DNA of 6,543 nt from Planctomycetota bacterium (lineage in GTDB: Bacteria > Planctomycetota > Phycisphaerae > Sedimentisphaerales > Anaerobacaceae): positions 7,430 to 13,972 of the forward strand of contig JAFNGF010000378.1 in NCBI GenBank assembly GCA_017885385.1. Direction: 5' to 3'. Positions within the stretch are counted from its first letter, which is position 1. Each line of letters starts with the position of its first letter. The translations under genes and the position numbers were made by a program. Below the pieces are notes generated by a model. It was not told the origin of the DNA. It made no database searches and was given only the letters and a program-made list of their open reading frames with translations. Positions 1-5,830 of this stretch are shown one piece after another.

Positions 1-27
1 TCCGGTATCCACCGGAGCAGCTTTTTT
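1..27 (+). terminator. Right-hand part of a Rho-independent terminator cut by the window edge
   Basis: TCCGGT (1-6) and ACCGGA (11-16) form a perfect 6-bp stem around the 4-base loop ATCC. GCAGC and a run of six T (22-27) follow. GCAGC sits between the visible stem and the T run, so the stem probably continues to the left with GCTGC just outside the window, making an 11-bp stem directly against the T run. It would end transcription of an upstream + strand gene that is not seen here. The left extension is a prediction. Confidence 0.6.
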
Positions 28-55
28 GATGCCTGATACCGGATGCCCGATGGCC
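28..55. repeat. Tandem array of four 7-base units, consensus GATRCCN
   Basis: Four units follow without gaps at 28-34, 35-41, 42-48 and 49-55. The first two are GATGCCT and GATACCG. The third differs from the first only at its last base, and the fourth has one further change (GATGGCC). The last position of the unit varies. The array lies in non-coding DNA just after the terminator at the left edge. Its function is unknown. Tandem 7-base repeats in intergenic DNA are known from cyanobacteria (STRR sequences), but no relationship is implied. Confidence 0.6.
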
Positions 56-75
56 GCGGAAGCAGCCGCTGCCAA

Positions 76-103
76 ATCGAGCATCGAGAATCGGGGATCG
101 AGA
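76..103. repeat. Tandem array of four 7-base units, consensus ATCGAGN
   Basis: Units at 76-82, 83-89, 90-96 and 97-103 are in exact 7-base phase. The first two are ATCGAGC and ATCGAGA, the fourth equals the second, and the third is ATCGGGG. The unit differs from that of the array at 28-55 but has the same length and also varies most at its last position. The same unit recurs at 2243-2263, beyond the redoxin gene. No open reading frame is convincing here. Confidence 0.7.
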
Positions 104-126
104 AAACCTTTATTATCGCGACCTGC

Positions 127-172
127 CACTTTGCACGGGCATTTTTTTGTTTGCGTGCCCGTGCGAAAAGTG
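127..172. promoter_or_regulatory. Strong inverted repeat with a T-rich loop upstream of the helical-protein gene
   Basis: GCACGGGCA (133-141) pairs perfectly with TGCCCGTGC (156-164). After a two-base bulge (165-166), CACTTT (127-132) pairs with AAAGTG (167-172), giving a 15-bp stem. The 14-base loop (142-155) begins with seven T. No T run follows the stem on either strand, so it is not a standard terminator. It lies about 80 bases before the start codon at 250. It could be a structured leader, a processing site or an extragenic palindrome. The sequence does not decide between these. Confidence 0.5.
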
Positions 173-231
173 TTAGCCTGCGCGCAAAGAGATAGTCTGA
201 CCGTCAGCTCGTTGAATCGTAGTGGCTTTGA

Positions 232-245
232 TTTTTGGAGGATAG
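232..245 (+). promoter_or_regulatory. Shine-Dalgarno region that fixes the start of the first helical-protein gene
   Basis: GGAGG at 237-241 sits 8 bases before the ATG at 250. An in-frame TTG at 235 overlaps this ribosome binding site, so it cannot be the real start. The 14 bases TTTTTGGAGGATAG are repeated exactly before the next gene at 1092-1105, so the duplication that made the two genes included the translation signal. Confidence 0.8.
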
Positions 246-249
246 AATT

Positions 250-1017
250 ATGAAGCGGTACCTGATTCCAATGGTTGTGGTCCTGGCAGTTCTGGCGGCA
301 GCCTGGCCCACATTTGGGCAGCGCGAGGGTCAGCCGGCAGAACGTCGGGCGGCAGAGCGCGAGGACTGGCCAATGTTTCAAATGCTCTCGCCCGAAGAGG
401 CAGCTAAGCTGAAAGAAAAATGGCCGAACATGTCCGAGGATGAAAGGGCAAATTTCAGAGCCGAAATGCGCCAAAGATGGCAAAACCTGTCTGAGGAGGA
501 AAAAGAGAAGCTCAAGGCCGGAATGCGCGAGCGCTTTGGCGCCGGCAGGCTGGGCCCGGGCATGGGGCGAGAAGAACAGCTGCAAGCGGTCAAAGCCATA
601 GAAGAGCAGGTTGCCAAATTAAAGGCGGCTATCGAAACAGGGATAACACCCGAGGCCTTGCAGAAGCTTCGGGATGCCCCTGCTGAGGACAGTGCCAAAA
701 TAAGGGAGAAATTGATGAAGGCCCGCCAGAGCCGACAGGATGCAATTGCCGCGATAGAAGCGCAGATTGCCAAGCTGAAAGGCGAAGGTGCTCCGATAGG
801 ACCGCCGCCCGGGGTGCTGCTCGGCGAGCTGCAGGCTATCCGCAAGATGGCTGTAGAAGAAAAGGCTCAGGAAACGGCCAAACGCCTCGAAAGGCTTATC
901 GGCAAGTATCAGACCGAATTGAGAGTCAGGCCGCGAGAAGCACAGCAAGAGCCTCCAAGACCTGAGAGACCACGCGGCGATCGGCCGGAAAAGACAAGAC
1001 AGGGCGGCGAACGCTGA
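250..1017 (+). CDS. Secreted, highly charged helical-repeat protein of unknown function
   Basis: This 255-residue protein is not assigned to a named family. Residues 1-23 form a Sec signal peptide: KR at 2-3, a Val/Leu/Ala core, and probable cleavage after TFG before Gln24. Next come related helical units that start with LSPEE or (M/L)SE(E/D)E and end in basic-aromatic or basic-hydrophobic residues (about 45-59, 60-78 and 79-97). Two similar segments, IEEQVAKLKA near 117-126 and IEAQIAKLKG near 169-178, suggest an internal duplication. Residues 192-224 are also helical and charged, and the tail (about 228-255) is rich in Pro, Arg and Glu. There is no cysteine. The ATG at 250 follows a good GGAGG. 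The next gene, 92 bases on, encodes a paralogue that carries an added redoxin domain. The composition recalls small periplasmic helical proteins such as CpxP/Spy, but their LTxxQ motif is not seen, so no function is assigned. A periplasmic or extracellular location is inferred from the signal peptide. Confidence 0.85.
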   Translation: MKRYLIPMVVVLAVLAAAWPTFGQREGQPAERRAAEREDWPMFQMLSPEEAAKLKEKWPNMSEDERANFRAEMRQRWQNLSEEEKEKLKAGMRERFGAGRLGPGMGREEQLQAVKAIEEQVAKLKAAIETGITPEALQKLRDAPAEDSAKIREKLMKARQSRQDAIAAIEAQIAKLKGEGAPIGPPPGVLLGELQAIRKMAVEEKAQETAKRLERLIGKYQTELRVRPREAQQEPPRPERPRGDRPEKTRQGGER

Positions 1018-1058
1018 AGCGAATTTTCAATCTTGCGACGCTGCTCAGGACAGGTTTA

Positions 1059-1079
1059 CAATTATCAATTGTCAATTTA
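1059..1079. repeat. Tandem array of three AT-rich 7-base units, consensus CAATTNW
   Basis: CAATTAT (1059-1065), CAATTGT (1066-1072) and a third unit, CAATTTA (1073-1079), follow without gaps. They share their first five bases and vary in the last two. The array lies in the 92-base gap between the two paralogous genes, about 18 bases before the Shine-Dalgarno sequence of the second. The first two units also contain a perfect inverted repeat, ACAATT-ATC-AATTGT (1058-1072), which could be an operator-like site. That role is speculation. Confidence 0.6.
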
Positions 1080-1091
1080 GAACGGTTTAGT

Positions 1092-1105
1092 TTTTTGGAG
1101 GATAG
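1092..1105 (+). promoter_or_regulatory. Shine-Dalgarno region that fixes the start of the redoxin gene
   Basis: GGAGG at 1097-1101 lies 8 bases before the ATG at 1110. An in-frame TTG at 1095 overlaps the ribosome binding site and is rejected as the start. The 14-base block is identical to 232-245 upstream of the paralogue. Confidence 0.8.
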
Positions 1106-1109
1106 TACC

Positions 1110-2168
1110 ATGAAGAGGTACTTACTGCCAATGGTCGTGGCCTTAATGGTTCTGGCGGTGGCCTGGCCTGCTCTTGGGCAAGAAAAGGAAAAACCGCAGC
1201 CAGAGAGGAAAAGGGCGTTGAGCTCGGAGGCTGAGCAAGGTCTCGGACCGGCGTTTCGAGACCTTTCTCCCGAAGAAAGGGCCAAGTGGAAGGAAAAATG
1301 GCAACAGATGTCCGAGGAGGAAAAGCAGCAATTCAGGGCCCAAATGCGCGAGAAATTGCAGTCTGGGCGGTCTGAGTCCGACCCCAAGACGGCGTTGAAG
1401 AATCTGGAAGACCAAATTGCCAAGCTGAAAGCCGAGCAGGAGCAGTATATCGGCGAGCTGCGGGAAATCCGCGAGATCGCCGTAAAAGAAAAGGCGACCC
1501 AGACTGCCAAGCGTCTGGAGAATCTGATCGCCAAGCAGCAGAAGGATTTCACCGGCAGATTGCAGGAGCTGGAGCAGAAACGGCAGCAGCTCCAACGGTC
1601 GCTGCGGGTCAGGCAAGCCAGGAAGCCGGCAGCGGAACAGGCAGTGGAGCCGGCAGGCAAGAAGGCGCCGGATTTTACCCTCAAGAGTTTTGACGGCAAA
1701 AGCATCAGTGTTTCTGACTACAGGGGCAAAATTGTGGTCCTGGAGTGGTTCAACTTCGAGTGTCCCTATGTTGTTCGTCACTACGGCCAAAATACCATGG
1801 TTGAGCTTGCCAACAAGTATAAGGATAAGAATGTCGTCTGGCTGGCGATGAACAGCACGAGCCATACGACTCCGGAGGCAAACATAGAATTTGCCAAGAA
1901 GCACAAGCTGCCGTATCCGATGCTCGACGATAGGCCGGGCCAGGTGGGTCATGCCTACGGCGCCGAGACAACGCCCCATATCTTCATAATAGACCGGAGA
2001 GGCAACATCGTATACGAGGGTGCTATTGACAATTCGCCAAGTGGCAAAACGAAAGCCGGCGAAAAGTTGATTAACTATGTTGATCAGGCTCTGGTCGAGT
2101 TGATGGCCGGCAAACCGGTAAGCACCCCGAAAACTAAGCCTTACGGCTGTACCGTGAAGTACCCTTGA
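1110..2168 (+). CDS. Secreted redoxin-domain (AhpC/TSA, thioredoxin-fold) protein with an N-terminal helical stalk
   Basis: The protein has 352 residues. Residues 1-23 form a Sec signal peptide (cleavage after ALG) that closely matches the upstream paralogue. Residues about 49-86 carry two charged helical units, and 95-165 are a likely coiled coil. Residues 115-147 match 192-224 of the paralogue at 20 of 33 positions. The redoxin domain spans about 184-334: KAPDFTL (185-191), DYRGKIVVLEW (203-213), the active-site region FECPYVVRHY (216-225), and the cis-Pro loop TTPH (287-290). There is no CxxC. The only cysteines are Cys218 in ECPY and Cys347 in the C-terminal YGCTVKY. Both positions are, from memory, typical of a redoxin family common in planctomycetes and related bacteria, which suggests a peroxidatic or reactive Cys218 with Cys347 as a possible resolving partner. 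The likely role is thiol-disulfide or peroxide chemistry outside the cytoplasm, and the substrate is unknown. A hairpin terminator follows at 2266-2329, so the gene ends its transcription unit. Confidence 0.9.
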   Translation: MKRYLLPMVVALMVLAVAWPALGQEKEKPQPERKRALSSEAEQGLGPAFRDLSPEERAKWKEKWQQMSEEEKQQFRAQMREKLQSGRSESDPKTALKNLEDQIAKLKAEQEQYIGELREIREIAVKEKATQTAKRLENLIAKQQKDFTGRLQELEQKRQQLQRSLRVRQARKPAAEQAVEPAGKKAPDFTLKSFDGKSISVSDYRGKIVVLEWFNFECPYVVRHYGQNTMVELANKYKDKNVVWLAMNSTSHTTPEANIEFAKKHKLPYPMLDDRPGQVGHAYGAETTPHIFIIDRRGNIVYEGAIDNSPSGKTKAGEKLINYVDQALVELMAGKPVSTPKTKPYGCTVKYP

Positions 2169-2242
2169 TAAACCACCGGCGGTTCCGGCGTCGCTGGTTG
2201 CATTCGCCCGGCGGGAAAACGGAGGCGGCAAAGACCTCAAAG

Positions 2243-2263
2243 GGCGAGCATCGAGCATTGAAC
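2243..2263. repeat. Short array of three degenerate 7-base units of the ATCGAGN type
   Basis: GGCGAGC (2243-2249), ATCGAGC (2250-2256) and a third unit, ATTGAAC (2257-2263), keep exact 7-base phase. The middle unit is identical to the first unit of the array at 76-103, so the same repeat type flanks the two-gene block on both sides. It ends three bases before the terminator stem. The outer units are degenerate, which lowers confidence. Confidence 0.5.
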
Positions 2264-2265
2264 GC

Positions 2266-2329
2266 AGGCTCTTCCTTGCTAATGTATTTTGTTTTTGGCT
2301 AAAGATATTGGCAAGGCCGAGCCTTTTTT
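2266..2329 (+). terminator. Long hairpin terminator after the redoxin gene
   Basis: AGGCTCTTCCTTGC (2266-2279) pairs with GCAAGGCCGAGCCT (2311-2324), with only the two central positions mismatched. Pairing extends inward through 2280-2285 and 2305-2310, including two G-T wobbles, to a 20-position stem with a 19-base loop (2286-2304). A run of six T (2324-2329) directly follows. This fits Rho-independent termination of the two upstream genes. It separates them from the glycosidase genes, so a promoter for those is expected between 2330 and 2395. I could not identify convincing -35 and -10 boxes there. Confidence 0.75.
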
Positions 2330-2408
2330 ATTAAAATATGGCCTTTCAAAAACGCGGTTTGTTATTGTTACATTTTAGCACTGACCTTGCTAAGAAAGGG
2401 AGTGAAAC

Positions 2409-5400
2409 ATGAACAGATTCCGGGGGACAATATTTGAGATGGTAGTTTGCGGCTGCTTCTGCGCCTCTCTGACAGGCGTTCGGTTTGTGCAGTCCGCGCA
2501 GGCCGGCAGCGGCGAAAGACTAACGTATATTGACCTCATCAACCGGCTTACCGACTTGGAGCAATTGGCGGTTTTGCCCGCCGCTGGCGAAAAGTGCGCG
2601 CAGTGGTCGAGCTACGACCGCAAAAGTAAGTACGACGAGGCATCGGGCAAATACGTTGATTGGGCGGCTAACGGCGATGGCGACGGCATCATCCGCAGGG
2701 AAGGCGATCAGTTCGTGTTCGCCGAGATGGAAGGCCCGGGCTGTATCTGGCGAATCTGGTCGGCGCGCCCGGAACAAGGCCACGTCCGCATCTACCTCGA
2801 TGGTGCGAAAGAGCCCGTGGTGGACCTGCCGTTCAAGGGCTACTTCGACGGCCAGAATGATCCCTTCACCCGGCCTGCCCTGGTTCACACGGTGGCGATG
2901 GGTTGGAACAACTACACGCCGATCCCTTACCAGAAGTCGTGCAAGATCGTCGCCGACAAGGGCTGGGGCGCCTACTTCCAGTTCGTCTACACGACATACC
3001 CCAAGGGCACGCAGGTGCCCACCTTCAAGCGCCAGTTGTCGGCGGAGGAGTCTACTGCACTTGACCGAGCGAACGCAATTCTCAGCCAAAACGATCCGTC
3101 ATCTTTCTTTCACCCGGACTGGGGTGCCAAGAGGATTAACACAATCCTCAACGAATACCCGCGCCAATCGGTTTACGTCACCGGGTGGGTAAATGTTGCG
3201 CCTGGGCAGAGCGCCGAGGTCAAGAGTCTGGACGGCCCGCGTGCTATCACCGGAATCCGAGCCTACCTGGACTTGCCTCCCTCTCCGGAAGATCGCACAG
3301 TGCTGCGCGAGCTGACAGTGAAGATCAGTTGGGATGACGAGAACGTGCCGAGCGTGTGGTCGCCCTTCGGTGATTTCTTCGGGACGGCTGCCGGCGCCAA
3401 CAAATATAATTCGTTCCCGATGGGTCTGACGGACAAGGGCTATTGGTATTGTTTCTGGTACATGCCGTTCGCCAAGCGCGCGAAAGTGGAGCTGGTCAAC
3501 GACGGCAAGGAGCAGAGGAGAGTCGCTTTTTACATCGCCTATGCGGACCTCTCCCAGCCCATTGAGCGGCTGGGGCGATTCCATGCGAAGTGGCACCGTG
3601 ACGCATTCTTACCTGCCGAGCCCGAGCGCAGAGCGATTGATTGGACGATGCTAAAAACCGAAGGGAGGGGGCGTTTCTGCGGCGTGATGCTGCACGTCTG
3701 GAATCCGCGAGGCAGTTGGTGGGGCGAGGGGGACGAGAAATTCTTTGTCGATGGCGAAAAGTTCCCCTCAACAATCGGAACCGGCTCGGAAGACTATTTT
3801 GGCTACGCCTGGTGTAATCCCACGCTGTTCGAGAACTGCTACCACAACCAGACGATCAGCATGGGCAATAAGGGCCATGTCTCCGTGAATCGATGGCACA
3901 TCACCGACAACGTCCCCTTCCAGAGGTCGTTTGAAGCTGCCATTGAAAAGTACTTTCCTAACGAAAGGCCCACGCTTTATGCTGCTACCGTGTATTGGTA
4001 TCAGGCTGCCGGCCAAGCTGATTCTTATGACCCTGTGCCGGCCGAGCAGCGGAAAGGTTACTGGGGCCCGATTGAATTCTTCAAGGTTAAAGGATCGCTC
4101 GAAGGCGAGGACTTGAAGATTCTAAGCAGTACCGCAGGCGACCCGCAAAGGCAGGATATGGATGGATTTGGTCCCAACTGGAGCGGCTATGCACATCTAT
4201 GGTGGACTGATGCTAAGCCGGGCGACAAACTGGATCTATCGGTTCCCGTGCAAAAAACCGGAGCGTACCGGGTGAAGATGCAGCTTACAAAGGCAATCGA
4301 CTACGGCATCGTTCAACTTTATCTGGACGGCAAAAAGTTGGGTGAGCCGATTGACCTTTACAACGACGGCGTGGTGGCAACCGGCGTTTTGAATATGGGC
4401 GTCCACGAGCTGGATAAAGGCGAGCATAAATTGACGGTCCAGATTACGGGCGCCAATGAAAAGGCTGTGAAGTCGTATATGTTCGGCCTTGATTATCTGC
4501 TGCTGGAGGAAGTCACATCGGGTTTTTACCTGCCGCAGGACCCTTCGTACACGATCTTGGATTCGGCGCGTGACTCGGTCAGATTTGCTGTCGAGCGAAC
4601 TTTGATCCCTTATAAGCAGTATCTTTGCTGCAAGTCAACCTTCGTGGATAAGTCTGGCAACGTAATGGCCTGGCATGATTTTGGCAATCTCGAAGGGCCG
4701 GGCTGGGCGGCAAACGCCGTCGGCGGCGCGTACGAAATCTATTTGTTCGCAAAACATATCAGAGACCCCTGCACGGCGGATAAAGCCGTCAGCCTGTTGG
4801 ACCACGTGCTGGAGGACGGGTTTATCGACTACAAGACAGGATTTATTGTTAGCTACCGTGACACTGCCAGCGGCAGTTTTTGCCTTAATTACAAGCATAA
4901 TAACGATTGGTTTTGTCCCGGCTCAATGGCAAAAGTGGCGTTTCAATTGCTTATCTTTAGCGACATTTTGGAGGGCGAAAGAAAAGATAAAATGCGCAGC
5001 ATCGCCGCGAAAACCGCCGGGTGGATAGATGCAAATGTAAAGCCTGCACCGAACGGCTGGTATCCGAGGCGTTGTAGACCGACCGGCGAACATTATCCTA
5101 AAAGTCCGGACGGCGGCAGCGACCCTTTATTTGCTAAAAGCGCTGATGGCCTATTCATAATCCAGCTTTTTACCGGACTTACGCGGCGAGGCCTGGCTGA
5201 TTACACGGGCAGAATCCAGGAAAAAACAAAAGTGTTTATGCAGCAAGGCGGCATCTTCGGCAGCATCAATCACGATACTTATGATGAGCATGAAAACGTC
5301 GCCTACGCAGTGGCGTTTCGCGTCCTGCGGCAAGCGGCTGATTTGCTGGGCGATGAAAATATCCGGCGTTTTGCCTATGATAAGTGCCTTGCCGGCCTGG

Positions 5401-5783
5401 ATCAATTCAAGATGACCGAGGACAGAAACGGCTGTGCCACCAAGGGCCTGCTTTTTATGGAAAAGAGCTGGGACACAGCGTATCTTTGGGAAAATGCAGA
5501 AGCCGCCCTTGCTTACCTCGAAGCTTATTCTGATACCCGCAATAAATCGTATCTTCTTGATGGTCTTACTATTCTGCGGGCAATCGCAAAGCATCATCAC
5601 AAGGATACCGGCTTTTTGACAGAAGGCGTCGACTGGAATAATCACGTTGGCAAACAGCACCATTTTGACCAGGCCGAATATGGAGATATAAAATATACAG
5701 AACCTCTTTTGAATAATCTGCATATTGTTGAACCTACACTTGTCGCGCTCAAACTTGAGGGCGCAACTGCCGGGATCGAGTAG
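2409..5783 (+). CDS. Secreted multi-domain glycosidase: DUF2961/GH172 domain, beta-sandwich, and putative alpha/alpha-toroid domain
   Basis: The protein has 1124 residues. The start ATG follows AGGGAG (2397-2402) by 6 bases. Residues 1-32 look like a signal peptide, with probable cleavage after SAQA. Residues about 38-560 are a DUF2961/GH172 domain. Landmarks are EMEGPGCIWRIWSA (106-119), LPFKGYFDG (140-148), FPMGL (336-340), the GTGSEDYFGYAWC stretch (457-469) and the region ending TVYWYQ (527-532). Glu440 (in WWGEGDEKFF) and Glu461 (in GSED) lie 21 residues apart. From memory, this is the spacing of the two catalytic glutamates (270 and 291) in the founding GH172 enzyme, a difructose dianhydride I synthase/hydrolase. 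Other GH172 members are exo-D-arabinofuranosidases, so a furanoside substrate is plausible but unproven. Residues about 565-700 look like a beta-sandwich, possibly carbohydrate-binding (KLDLSVPVQKTGAYRVKM, 607-624; VQLYLDGKKLG, 635-645). Residues about 705-1115 are mostly helical, with repeated hairpin-like segments and conserved-looking acidic or aromatic patches (WHDFGNLEGPGWAANA at 755-770, NHDTYDEHEN at 954-963, EKSWDTAYLWENAEAALAYL at 1018-1037). They resemble six-hairpin glycosidases, but I cannot name the family. GH172 proteins known to me are much shorter. A GH116 gene follows after 47 bases. Confidence 0.9.
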   Translation: MNRFRGTIFEMVVCGCFCASLTGVRFVQSAQAGSGERLTYIDLINRLTDLEQLAVLPAAGEKCAQWSSYDRKSKYDEASGKYVDWAANGDGDGIIRREGDQFVFAEMEGPGCIWRIWSARPEQGHVRIYLDGAKEPVVDLPFKGYFDGQNDPFTRPALVHTVAMGWNNYTPIPYQKSCKIVADKGWGAYFQFVYTTYPKGTQVPTFKRQLSAEESTALDRANAILSQNDPSSFFHPDWGAKRINTILNEYPRQSVYVTGWVNVAPGQSAEVKSLDGPRAITGIRAYLDLPPSPEDRTVLRELTVKISWDDENVPSVWSPFGDFFGTAAGANKYNSFPMGLTDKGYWYCFWYMPFAKRAKVELVNDGKEQRRVAFYIAYADLSQPIERLGRFHAKWHRDAFLPAEPERRAIDWTMLKTEGRGRFCGVMLHVWNPRGSWWGEGDEKFFVDGEKFPSTIGTGSEDYFGYAWCNPTLFENCYHNQTISMGNKGHVSVNRWHITDNVPFQRSFEAAIEKYFPNERPTLYAATVYWYQAAGQADSYDPVPAEQRKGYWGPIEFFKVKGSLEGEDLKILSSTAGDPQRQDMDGFGPNWSGYAHLWWTDAKPGDKLDLSVPVQKTGAYRVKMQLTKAIDYGIVQLYLDGKKLGEPIDLYNDGVVATGVLNMGVHELDKGEHKLTVQITGANEKAVKSYMFGLDYLLLEEVTSGFYLPQDPSYTILDSARDSVRFAVERTLIPYKQYLCCKSTFVDKSGNVMAWHDFGNLEGPGWAANAVGGAYEIYLFAKHIRDPCTADKAVSLLDHVLEDGFIDYKTGFIVSYRDTASGSFCLNYKHNNDWFCPGSMAKVAFQLLIFSDILEGERKDKMRSIAAKTAGWIDANVKPAPNGWYPRRCRPTGEHYPKSPDGGSDPLFAKSADGLFIIQLFTGLTRRGLADYTGRIQEKTKVFMQQGGIFGSINHDTYDEHENVAYAVAFRVLRQAADLLGDENIRRFAYDKCLAGLDQFKMTEDRNGCATKGLLFMEKSWDTAYLWENAEAALAYLEAYSDTRNKSYLLDGLTILRAIAKHHHKDTGFLTEGVDWNNHVGKQHHFDQAEYGDIKYTEPLLNNLHIVEPTLVALKLEGATAGIE

Positions 5784-5830
5784 CCCTAAATGCAATTATT
5801 CTCCGTCATAAATCAGGGAGGCACACTGAA

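Noticed and set aside
197..207. CTGAC-C-GTCAG palindrome upstream of the first gene as an operator
   Set aside because: A 5-bp palindrome is expected by chance at this length, and no regulator or second copy is visible.
26..253. A 75-codon + strand open frame upstream of the first gene
   Set aside because: It runs through the 7-base arrays and the hairpin, has no Shine-Dalgarno sequence, overlaps the real start at 250, and its product has no recognisable feature.
1143..2258. A 371-codon minus strand open frame opposite the redoxin gene
   Set aside because: It is a shadow of the + strand coding sequence. The + frame has the redoxin motifs, a signal peptide and a ribosome binding site, while the minus frame gives a Leu/Arg-rich product without motifs.
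2330..2395. A sigma-70 promoter for the glycosidase genes
   Set aside because: The stretch is AT-rich, but I found no -35 and -10 pair with proper spacing that I would defend.
2530..3192. A 220-codon + strand open frame inside the GH172 gene
   Set aside because: It is an out-of-frame reading of GC-rich coding DNA, rich in Ser, Arg and Thr, with no homology that I can see.
5151..5795. A 214-codon minus strand open frame at the end of the GH172 gene
   Set aside because: It lies opposite conserved-looking coding sequence and has no motif or convincing ribosome binding site.
5785..5819. CCCT (about 5784-5787) and AGGG (5815-5818) as a hairpin hiding the ribosome binding site of the GH116 gene
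   Set aside because: Only four pairs with a loop of almost 30 bases. Too weak to support.
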